Assembly (NCBI RefSeq): GCF_034119845.1
Contig: NZ_CP139420.1
Coordinates: 2,978,001-3,042,000 of the forward strand
Origin: Flavobacterium sp. NG2
GTDB taxonomy: Bacteria; Bacteroidota; Bacteroidia; Flavobacteriales; Flavobacteriaceae
DNA length: 64,000 nt
Reading direction: 5' to 3'
Of the stretch, positions 1-9,800 are shown piece after piece. Below the pieces are notes generated by a model. That model was not told where the DNA came from and searched no databases. It saw only the letters and a program-made list of their open reading frames with translations. Every line of letters starts with the position of its first letter. Position 1 is the stretch's first letter. The translations under genes and the position numbers were made by a program.

Positions 1-548
1 AATCCATCAATTCCTTCTTCTAATTCTACGAAAATACCAAGTTTGTGATTTCAACGATACTGTATGTTTAGAAAACCTACTGGGTATTTAAAGTAATATC
101 AGTCATGGATCTTGAGATAATGTTTGATACCTAATGACATCTTACGATCGTCATCTATGCTATGTAAGATTGAGCTTCGATTACATCACCTACTTTAACG
201 AAATCTTGAGCAGAACGTAAATGAGTAGACCATGACATTCAAAACGTGGATTAAACTTCAACACCTCAGCACTTCTCTGAAAGCTCCGTATCAGCGATAA
301 CTCACTACTTTACCAGAAACTTTATCACCAATAGTTAAGTTGCATCAAGTGCATCCCATGGTGACGGCGTTATTGTTTCAATCCTAATGGATTCTTGTTT
401 TCTCTCATTCGAAATCAAGGATTACAACGTTTAAATTTTGATCTAATTCAAGAACCTCTGATGTGTTATTCTAACCTGAAAGCATAAGTATTAATCATCT
501 ACACCACCAATCAAGATACACACCGTAAGAATTATGTGTTTTAACAAC
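1..548 (-). pseudogene. rpsA: Ribosomal protein S1 fragment, frame-broken, truncated at both ends
   Basis: The minus strand resembles the central part of 30S ribosomal protein S1, which binds mRNA through repeated S1 (OB-fold) domains and helps deliver it to the ribosome. Reading from 548 down to 1, recognisable in-frame pieces are GVYLD (510-524), GGVD (497-508), EVLELDQNLNVVILDFE (408-458), PWDALDA (341-361), LIHV (243-254), MSWSTHLRSAQDF then VKVGDVIEA (173-238), DDRKMSLGIK (123-152), SKHT (61-72), KYPVG (75-89) and GIFVELEEGIDG (3-38). Their order matches three successive S1 repeats, and the MSWSTHLRSAQDF wording is typical of Bacteroidota S1, whose usual length is near 600 residues; roughly 180 are covered here. 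The pieces lie in different frames, separated by small gains or losses, for example a shortened Phe codon at 39-40, two extra bases at 73-74, a Trp codon lacking one base at 104-105 and a Gly codon lacking one base at 255-256. No start, stop or ribosome binding site is present. The 5' side ends abruptly at the AC repeat; the 3' side runs off the window. Homology is strong; whether the breaks are biological is doubtful. Confidence 0.5.
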
Positions 549-574
549 ACACACACACACACACACACACACAC
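547..574. repeat. (AC)14 dinucleotide repeat
   Basis: Fourteen perfect AC units begin exactly where the S1-like sequence ends, overlapping its last two bases. A microsatellite this long is uncommon in bacteria and has no place inside rpsA. It marks the boundary between ordinary four-letter sequence and the degenerate remainder. It could be a real junction, a chimera point, or the start of artefactual sequence. Confidence 0.5.
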
Positions 575-584
575 CCCCGGGGGG
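574..584. repeat. C5G6 self-complementary block
   Basis: Five C are followed directly by six G, so the block is self-complementary. On its left the plus strand is CA-rich, on its right GT-rich, so purine/pyrimidine strand character flips here. This resembles a fold-back point, but the S1-like sequence does not reappear in inverted form on the right. No function is assigned. Confidence 0.5.
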
Positions 585-636
585 TTGGGGGGGTGGGGGA
601 AAAACAAATTGTTTGTGTGTGGGACACAACACCACC
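585..636. other. Short transition segment containing the last C residues
   Basis: This mixed segment starts G/T-rich, then carries an A-rich stretch and a CA-rich patch (624-637). The last C I can find in the whole window is at 636. It includes a small inverted repeat, AAACAA-A-TTGTTT, at 602-614, too short and AT-rich to act as a terminator. I see no gene or regulatory site. Confidence 0.5.
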
Positions 637-1490
637 AAATTTAGGAAAAAAAGGAGTTGTAGGGAAGGGGGGTTGGTAATTGTGGGAGGAGGGGGTAGGA
701 TTGTGAAAGGATTGTTAAGGGGGTTGTATTATTAGGGGGTTTGGAGGGTGGGGATATTAGGGTTGGAATTGGGGGGGTAGTTTAGATGTTGAGAGTTGGG
801 GTTATGATTGGTTGAATGTTTTAAGAGTGAGTTTTAGATTATGATGTAATAAGGTGGAGTATGGTTATTTTAATGGTTATGGGAGAATGGGATGTGATAG
901 TGTTAGAGTGAAATGTGGTGTGTAAAGGGGAGGGTTATTGTAGTTGGTAAGGGGTGAAGATAGTGGATTGGTTGTAGAGTATGTGATAATTAGGGTTGGG
1001 GGGGTTATTGGAGGGTTTGTTGTTATAGATTAGGTATGGTGTGATTAGTGTTAGAGAGTGATGTTGGAGTTATTATTATAATGAGTAGTAGGAGGAGGTG
1101 AGGTATGTTTAGGGGTGTAGTTGGAGGAGTTGGAGGATTGGGGGATGATAGTATGATTGTAAGGAGATTTGGGATGGTTTTGGAGTTTTTAGAGAGGGTG
1201 GTGGGGGATTATGAGTGTGTTTTGGGTGTGAGGAGAGGGTGGGAGGTGTTTTTTATTATTTGGGGGGGTGTTGGTTGGTGTAAGTGTTTAGAGGTGGATA
1301 ATTTTGTAGATTTTGGTTGTATGGGGTGGTTAGTATTTTTTGTAGTAGTGTTGGTAATATTTTAATTTTATGTTATAATTGTGTTTAGGGGAAGGGGGTT
1401 GATTTTGAAAAGGGATATTATATAGAAAAGAAGAGAGAAAGGTGAGAGAAGAAATTATGAGTAGTATTGTAAGAGAATGATGAGTGGGGT
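637..1490. other. C-free A/G/T sequence, A still common; no gene seen
   Basis: From 637 onward C is absent, while A remains frequent: sampled 60-base lines give about 25% A at 661-720 and 32% A at 1441-1500. G runs and GGT/GTT words dominate. There is an AGGAGG-like string just before an ATG at 1105, opening an 86-codon frame to 1365. Its product is rich in Gly, Val, Phe and Trp, matches no family I know, and has the composition of its surroundings, so I do not call it a gene. No RNA gene, promoter or terminator is supported. Confidence 0.5.
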
Positions 1491-3874
1491 GGGGGGGGAG
1501 TGTGGTGGGGGTGGTTGAGTATTTTTTTTGGTAGAGGGGTGGGGTGTTTGTTTTGTGTGTGGTGGATTAGTTTTTTTTTATTGAAGATGTTTGAGTAAGT
1601 GTGGGGTGTAGGAGTTTGGGGGAGTTATGTGTTGGGGATTTATTTATTTTTGTTTGTATTTTTGTTGGTTAGGTTTTTTGTTTGTGATTTTTATTTTAGG
1701 GTTGGTTTAGGGGGGTTGAGATTAGGTAGTGTAGGGTGTGTAATTGTGGGAGATTTTATTTGTTGGTGTTTGGTGTGATGGGGGATTTGTGGTAGAAGGT
1801 GTGTTGGGATGGTTGGATAGGGGGTGTGGAGGGATTTGATATTTGATTTGAGTTAGATATTTGGATTTGATTGGGTGGTTGATTTTGGTATGATTTGGGG
1901 TGTGTAGGGTGTATTGTGGATTTAGAGTTGGATTTGATTTTGGATTAGGTAGTTGTGTTTTTTGTTTTTAGTGTAGTGGAGTATTGTATGGGGGATTTTA
2001 GGTGTTTTGATTTTTGATTGTGTAGGGGGATGTATTTGGGTTGGGGTTGAATTTTGTGGAGTGTTTGGGTGATTTGGTGTGTTTTGGTTTTTTTTGATGT
2101 AAATTGGGTATTGTGTTTTTGGAGGGAGGGGATGTGTTTTTGATTTTGGTTGGTGTTAGTGTGGTGATGTGTTGGGTGTTGTGAGATTTTTGTTGAGGTG
2201 TGGTGTGGTGATTTGTTGGGTTTTGTGTGGTTTTAGTTATTGAAGTGGTGGTGGGTTTTTTAGTGATTTGTTATATTATTAAGGGGTTTGGTAATTGTTT
2301 TGGGGGTGTTGTGGTGGTTAGTTTGTGATGTGTTGTTTGAATTGTGTATGTTGTTGTATTTTAATGGGTTGGGTTTTGATGGTGTGTGTGAAGTATATGT
2401 TAGTAGTGTGGTGTGTTGGGGGATTTAATGAGTTTATTGTGTGTTGTGATTTGTGTTTTTTGGATTGGTGGTTGGTATTGTTAGTATTGTTTGTTGTTTG
2501 GGGGAAGATTGGTGGTATTGTAAATTTTTATTTGTTGGTTAGTTTTTAAAAGATGAATAGTTGTTGATGTGTAGATAGTTTGTAAGATGAGAAAGAAATT
2601 GAGGGGAGGTTTGTTGAGGGTGTTAGGTTGGGTGAATGGAGAGATTTGGTATTTTGTAGTGGATTGTGAGAGATTTGGTAGAGGTAGGAATGGTTATGGG
2701 TTGGTTTATTTGGGAAGTTTGTGTATAGGGAGTGGTTGGTATGTGGGTAAAAATGTTGAGGATGGTGAGGTGGGGGTAAGGGTGTGGTGAGGGAGTGTTG
2801 GGTGAGTAATGTAGTGTTTTATATGATATGGGTTGGATGTATATGTTTGATGGGAGGTTAGTTGAGTTTGTTATTTTGTGGTGTTATTGTGGTTGTGGTG
2901 TTTAAGGGGGTGGGGTTGTGTTAGGGGTTGGGTTGGTGTGGGGTTTGATGTTGTTATGTGTAGGTATTTGTAGGAGTTGGGGTGTGTGGATGGTGTGTTT
3001 AAATTGTGATTAGGGTGGGGGGTGTGTTAGTTGTTGTGTTTGGTGGGTGGTTTTGTGGGGTTGTGGATTTTTTGGGGTTTGGGGGGTAATGTGGGGTAAT
3101 GTATGGTTTTTTTTTGGTAGAGGAGGTGAGGTTGGGGTAGGGAGGGTGTGGGGTATTATGTATTATTGGTGGGTTTTTTGTGTGGATTTGGTGGGTGTTG
3201 GTTGGTTGGGGGGGTGTTGGTTGTGGGGGTTTTGGTTTTATGTGTATTTGGGGTGGTGATTTTTAGTGGAGGTTGGTGTGGTGATGGAGGGGAGTTGTTT
3301 TTTTGGGGTGGGGAGTGTGTTTGGGATTTGTGGTGTGGGTTGAATGGTATGTTGATATTGTTAGTAGGGTGGGGTGTTGTGGGGAATTTAGGGTGTTTAT
3401 TTAGGTTAGGTGGGGTTAGGTTGGAAGTGTGGATTTTTGTGGTTTGTGTGTTGGTAGTAGTTTTGTGGTGTTGAGGGATTTTGTGTGGGATGTTTGGGTA
3501 TTTGTGGTGTGTGTTGGGTTTAGTGGATGTGAATTTTAGGGGTGTGGTGTGGGGGTATTAAGTTTTGTATATGTTTGTATGGGTTAGTTTGGTTAGATTA
3601 GTTGGGAATGGGTGGTGTGGTTGGGGTGATTTGGTTAATGGGGGGTGAGGGGTTGATATATAAGGGTTTTGTGGGTTGGATTGTGTTTAGGTGTGAGGGG
3701 TGAGTTGGGTGTTAGGTGGATGTGGGTTGGTAGTATTTGGTGGTGGGAGTTTTTTAGGTATGGGTGGTTGTGGTGGGTGGTTTAGTTTAGGGGGGTTATT
3801 GGTTGTGGTTGTGTGTTGTGTTGGTGGTGGGGTGGTTTGGTGGTTGGGTGGGGGTGTGGGGGGGGTGTGGTGGA
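1491..3874. other. C-free sequence with dwindling A; no gene seen
   Basis: A drops sharply near 1490 (about 7% in 1501-1560), partly recovers (about 22% in 2701-2760), and falls again (about 3% in 3181-3240) before vanishing after 3874. T runs of up to eight occur near 1522. Short open frames at 2325-2549, 2587-2790, 3047-3259 and 3148-3474 exist only because stop codons grow rare as A disappears; their products are Gly/Val/Leu/Trp/Cys-rich and resemble no protein family. An AT-rich string near 3654-3663 looks TATA-like by chance and has nothing downstream to drive. Confidence 0.5.
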
Positions 3875-6800
3875 GGGGTGGGGTTTGTGGTTTGGGTGGG
3901 GGGTTGTTGGTTTGGGGTGGGTGTTGTGTGGGGGTGTGTTGTTTGTGGTGTGTGGGTTTGTGGTGGGGGGTGGGGTGTGGGTGTTGGTGGGTGGTTGTGG
4001 TGGGGGGGTGTTGGGGGGTGTGGGGTGGTGTGGGGGTGTGTGGTGGTGGGGTGGGTGTGGGGGGTGGGTGTGGGTGGGGGGTGGTGTGGGGGTGGTGGTG
4101 GGTTGTGGGGTGGGTGGGTGGTGTGGGGTGTGGTGGGGGGGGTTTGGGGGGTGGTGGGGGTTGTGGGTGGTGGTTGTGGGTGGTTGTGTGGGGGGTGGTG
4201 TTGGGTGGTGTGGGGTGGTGGGTGTGGGTGTTGGGTGGGGGTGTGTGGTGGTGGTTGGTTGGGGGTGTGGGGGTTGGTTTGGGGTGGGTGTTGTTGGTGG
4301 GTGGGGTGGGGGTGTGGTGGTTGTTGGTGTGGGGGGGTGTGGGTGGTGGGTGGTTGTGGTGGGTGTGGGGTGGGTGTGGGGGGTGGTGTTGGTGGGTGGG
4401 TGTTGGGGTGGGTGGTTGGGGTTTGTGGTTGTTGTGGGTGGTGGTGTGGGGGTGGTGTGTTGTGGGTGGGGGGGTGGTGTGGTTGGGGTGTTGTGTTTGT
4501 GGTGGGTGGTGGGTGTGTTTGTGGGGTGGGGTGGGTGGGGTGTGGGTTGGGGGGTGTGGGGGGGGTGGTGGGGTGGGGGGGTTGGGTTGTGGGTGGGTGT
4601 GGTGGGGGTTGGGGGGGTGTGGTGGGGGTGTGGGGGTGGGTGTGGGTGGGGTGTGGGTTGGGGTGGGGGGGTGTGGGGTGTGGTGGTGTGGGGTGGGTGG
4701 GGGGTTGGGGGGTGGTTGTGGGTGGGGTGGGTGGGTGGTTGGTGTGGTTGGGGGTGGGTTGGTGGTGGGGGGTGTGGGTGGTGGGGTGTGGTGGGGGGGT
4801 GGGGGGTGGGTTGGTGGTGGTGTTGGGGTGGGTGTGGGGTGGTTGGGGTGGGGGTTGGGGGTGGTGGTGGGGGGGGTGGGGGTTGGTGGGTGGGGGTGTT
4901 GGTGGGGGTGGTGTGGGGTGGTTGGGGGGTGGGGTGTGGGTGGTTGGTGGGGTGGTGTGGTGTGTGGGGGGTTGTGGGTGGTGGTGTGGGGTGGGTGGTG
5001 TTGGGTGGGTGGGGGGTTGGGGTGGGTGTGGGGGTGGGGGTGGTTGGGGTGGGGGGTGGTGTTGGGTGTGGTGTGGGGTGGGGGTTGTGGGTGGGGGTGG
5101 TGGGGGTGTTGGGTTGTGTGGTGGGTGTTGGGTGGGGGTGGGTGTTGGGTGGTGGTGGGGTGGGTGGTGGGTTGTGGGGGTGGGTGGGTGGGGTGGTGGG
5201 TGTGTGGGTGGTTGGGGTGGTGGGGGGGTGTGGGTGTGGTGTGGGGGTGGGTGTGGTGGGTGTGGGTTGGGTTGTGGGGTGGTGGTTGGGTGGGTGTTGG
5301 GTGGTGGGGGTGTGGGTGGGTGGGGTGTGTGGGGTGGGGTGTTGGTGGTTTGGTGGGTGGTGGTGGGGGTGGTTGTGGTGTGGTGTGGGGTTGTGGTGGG
5401 GGGTGGTTGGGGGTGGGTGGGTTGGTGGGTGTGGGGGGTGGGGTGGGTTGGGGTGTGGTTGTTTGGTGGGGTGTTGGGGGTGGGTTGGTGTGGGGTTGGG
5501 GTGTGGTGTTGGGGGGTGGGGGTGGGTGGGTGGGTGTGGGGGTTGTGGGTTGGGGGGGGTGGGTGTGGGGTGGGGGGGTGGTGGGTGTTGTGGTGGGGTG
5601 GGTGGGGTGTTGGGGTGGGGTGGTGTGGGTGGGTGGGGTGGTGGGGGGTGGTGGTGTTTGTGGTGGTGGGGGTGTGGGGTGGGTGTGGGGGTTGGTGTGG
5701 GGGGTGTGGGTTGGTGGGGTGGGTGTTGGTGGGTGGGGTGGGTGTTGTGGGTGGGGTGGGGGTTGGTGGGGTGTGGGGTTGGGGGGTGTTGGGTTGGTGG
5801 GGGTGTTGGGTTGGGGTGTGTGGTGGGGGGGTGTGGGGTGGTGGTGTGGGGTTGGTGGTGGTGTTGGGTGTGTGGGTGGGGTGGGTGGGGTGGGGTTGTG
5901 TGGGGGGTGGGGGGTGGTGTGGGTGTTGGTGGTGTGTGGGTGGGGTGGGTGGGGGGGTGTGGGGGTGTGGTTGGGTGGGTGTTGGTTGTGTGGGGTGGGG
6001 TGTGGTGGGGTGGGTGGGGTGGGGTGGGTGGGGTGTTGGGGTGTGGGTGGGGGGGTGGTGTGGGTGGTGTTGGGTTGTGGTGTGGGGGGTGGGGGTTGGT
6101 GGTGGGGGGTGTGGGGGGGGTGTGGTGGGTGTGGGGGGGTTGGTGGGGGGGTGGGGTGGTGTGGTGTTGGGGGTGGGGGTGGGTTGGTGGGGGGGTGTGG
6201 GGGTGGGGGTGGGGTTGGGTGGGGGTGGGTGGGTTGGGGGTGGTGGTTGGGGGGGTGGTGGGGTTGGTTGGGGTGGGTGTGGGTGGGGGTGTGGGGTGGG
6301 TGTTGGGTGTGGGGTGGGGTTTGTGGGTGGGGGTGGTGGTGGTGGGGGGTTGTGGGTGGGTGGTGTTGGGTGGTGGGGTGGGTGTTGTGGGTGTGGTTGG
6401 GGGGTGGGTGGGTTGTGGGGTGGGGTGGGTGTTGGTTGGGGTGGGTGGTGTTGTGGGTGGGTGTGGGGGTGGGGGGTGGGGTGTGGTGGGTTGGGTGGGT
6501 GTTGGGGGGGTTGGTGGGTGTGTGGTGTGTGGTGGGTGGGGGGTGTGGGTGTGGGTGGGGTGGGGGTGGGGTGTGGGGGTGGTGGGTGGGGGGTGGTTGG
6601 TTGGGGGTGGTGGGTGGGGGTGGGGGGGTGGGGTGGGTGGTTGGGGGGTTGGGGTGGGTGGGTGGGTGTTGGGGTGGTGGTGGGGGTGGGGGTGTGGGTG
6701 GGGGTTGGGGGGTGGTTGGGGTGGGGTGGGTGGGGGTGGGGGGTGGTGTGGGGTGGGTGTGGGGGTGGTGTGGGGGGGGGTGGTGGTGGGGTGTGGTTGG

Positions 6801-9800
6801 TGGGGTGTGGGGGGGGTTGGGGTGTGGGTGGGGTGGTGTGGGGGTGGTGGGGGGGTTGGGTGGTGGTGGTGGTTGGGTGGTGGTGGGGGGGTGGGTGGGT
6901 GGGGTGTTGTGGGGGTGTGGTGTGGTTGGGTGGGGTGGTTGTGGGTGTGGGGGGTGTGGTTGGGTGGGGTGTGGTGGTTGGGGTGGGGTGGGGGGTGGTG
7001 GGGGTGGGGGGGTGTTGGGGTGGGGTGGGTGGTGGGTGTGGGGTGTGGGGGGTGTGGGGTGGTGGGGGGGTTGTGGTGTGGGGTGGGGTGTTGGTGGTGT
7101 TGGTGTGGGGGGGTGGTGGTTGGGGTTGTGGGTGGTGTTGGTGGTGTGGGGGGTGGTTGGGTGGTGTGGGTTGGGTGGGGGTTGGGGTGGTGGGGTGTGG
7201 TTGGGTGGGGTGTGGGGTTGGGGGGGTGGTGGGTGGGTGTGTGGTGGGGGTGGGGTTTGGTGGGGTGGTGGGTGTGGGTTGGGGTGTTGGTGTGGGGTGG
7301 GGGTGGGGGGTGGGTGTTGGGTTGGTGGTGGGGTTGTGGGGTGGTGGTGGGTGTGGGTGGGTGGGGTGTTGTGGTGTGTGGGGTTGGTGGGTTGGGGGGT
7401 TGTGTGGGGGGGTGTGTTGGGTGTTGGTGGGTGTGTGGGGGGTGGGTGTGGGGTTGTGTGGGGGTGGGGGTGGGTGGGTTGGTGGGTGGTTGGGGTGGTG
7501 GTGTTGTGGGTGGGGGTGGGTGTGTGGTTGTGGGGTGTTGTTGGTTTGGTGGGGGTGGGTTGTGGGTGGTGTGGGTGTGGGTTTGTTGGGGTGGGTGTTG
7601 TTGGGGGTGTGTGTTGGGTTGTTGGTGGGGGGTGGTTGGTTGGGGGGGGTGGGGGTGGTGTGGTTGGTTGGGTGGGGTGGTTGGGGTGGGTGGTTGGGGG
7701 GTGGTTGGTTGGGTTGGGTGGGTTTGTGGGTGTTGGGTGGTTGTGGGTGTGGGGGGGGGTGTGGGGTTGGTGGTGTGGGTGTTGTTGTTGGTGGGGGTGG
7801 GTGGTTGTGTGGTGGGGTGGTGGGGTTGTGGTGGTGTGGGGTGGTGGGTGGGGGGGGTGTGTGGGTGGTGTGGGGGGTGTGTTGTGGGTGGGGGGTGTGG
7901 GTGTTGTGGTGGTGGGGTTGGTGGGGTGGGGTGTGGTTGTGTTGTTGGGTGGTTGGGTGGTTGTTGTGGTTGGGGTTGTTGGGGGTGGTGGGGGTTGTGG
8001 GTGGTGGGTGGTGTTGGTGGTTGGGTGGGGGTGGGGGTTGGTGTGGGGTTTGGTGGTGTTGGGGTGGGTGGTGGGGGTGGGTGGGTGGGGTTGTGGGTGG
8101 TGTGGTTGTTGGGGTGTGGTGGGGTGTTGTTGGGGGTGTGGGTGGGGTGTGTGGTTGGGGGTGTGGTGGTGTTGTGGGGGTTTGGGTTGGGGGGGGTGGT
8201 TGGGGTGTTGGGTGGGGGGGTGGGTGGTTGGTTTGTGGTGTGGTGTTGGGTGGTGGGTGGGGGTTTGGTGGTGTGGGGTGGTGGTGGGTTGTGTGTTGGG
8301 GGGTGGGTGTTTTTGTGGGTTGGTGGTGGGTGGGTGGGGGTTGTGGTTGTGTTGTGGGTTGGGTTGTTGGTGGGTGGTTGGGGGTGGTGGGGGGGTGTGT
8401 TGGTGTTTGTGTGGTGTTGGTGGTGTGGGTGGTGTGGGTTGGTTGGGTGTGTTGGGGGTTGTGTGTGGTGGGTTGGGTGGGTGGGTTGTTTGTTGGGGGT
8501 GGGTTTGGTGGTGTGGGGTGGTGGGTGGTGGTGGTGGGTGTTGTGTGGGTGGGTTTGTTTGGTGTTTGGGTGGTTTGGGTTGGGGGGTTGTTTGTTGTGT
8601 GGGGGGGGGTGGTGGGGTTGGTTGGGGGGGTTGGGGTGGTGTGGGTTGGGTGTTGGTTGTGTTGGTGGGGTGTGGTGTGGTGGGTGTGGGTGTGGGGTGG
8701 GTGGGGTTGGTGGGTGGGTGGGTTGTGGTTGGGTGGGGGTTTGTGGTTGGTGGGTGGGGTTGGGGGGGGTGGGGGTGGGTGTGGGTGGTTGGGGGTGTGT
8801 TGTTGGTGTGGGGGTGTGGGGTGGGTGGTTGGGGGGTTGTTGTGGGTGGGGGTTGTGGGGTGGTGTTGGTGGGTGGGTGGGGGTGGGGGTGTTGTGGGGG
8901 TGGTGTGGTTGGGGTGGGGTGGGTGTGGTTGTGGGTGGTGGTGTTGGGGGTGGTTGTTGTGGTGGGGGTGGGGTGGGTTGGTTGGGTGGGGTGGGTTTGG
9001 TGGTTGTGGGGTTGGTGTTTGGTTGGGGTGGTGGGTGGTTGGTTTGTGGTGGGGTGTGGGGGTGGTTGGGGGTGTTGGTGTGGGTGGGGTTGTGTGGTTG
9101 GTGTGGGGGGGTGTTGTGGTGGTGGGGTTGGTTGGGGTGTTGTGGGGTGGGTGGGTTGTGGTGGGTGTTGGGTGGGGGTGTGGGGTGGTGGGGTTGTGGT
9201 GTTGTGGGGTGGGTGTGGTTGTGGGTGGTGGGGTGGGTGTTGTGTTGTGGGTGGTGGGGGGTGTGGGGTGTGGGGGGTGTTGGTGTGGTGTTGTTGTGGG
9301 TGTGGGGGTGTGGGGTGTGGTTTGGTGGGGTGGTGTGGGTGGTTGGGTGTGGGTTGTGGGGGTGGGTTGGTGGTGTTGGTGGTGTTGTGGGGTTGGGTGG
9401 GGTGGTTGTTGGGTTGGGGGTGTGGGGTGTGGTGGGGTGTGGTTGGTGTGTGTGGGGTGGTGTGGGTTGTGTGGGGTGTGGGGTGGTTGGTGGGGTGGGG
9501 TGGGTGTGGGTGGGGGTTTGTGGGTGGTGTGGTTGGGGTGGGGGTGGGTTGTGGGTGTTGGTGGGTTGGGGGTGTGTGGTGGTTGGGTGTGGGTGGGTGT
9601 GTGTGGTGTGGGGTGTGTGGGTGTTTGGTTGGGGGTGGGTGGGGGTGTGGGGGTGGGGGTGTGGGGTGGGTTGTTGTGGTGTGGGTGTTGTGTGGGTTGG
9701 TGGTGTGGTGTTGTGGGTTGGGGGTTGGTGTGGGGTTTGTTGTGGGTGGTGGGTGTGGTGGTGTGGGTGGTGGGGGTGTGTTTGGTGTGGTGGGGTTGTG

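Noticed and set aside
602..614. Inverted repeat AAACAA-A-TTGTTT as a terminator or operator
   Set aside because: The arms are six bases, AT-rich, with a one-base loop that cannot form a stable hairpin, and no gene ends or begins beside it.
1091..1365. Purine-rich AGGAGG string six or so bases before an ATG opening an 86-codon frame
   Set aside because: The surrounding sequence is full of AGG and GGA words, so the match is expected by chance. The product shares the local composition and resembles no known protein.
2325..3474. Four short open frames (67-108 codons)
   Set aside because: They have no ribosome binding site pattern, no domain and no codon-use contrast with their surroundings. Loss of A makes stops rare, which explains them.
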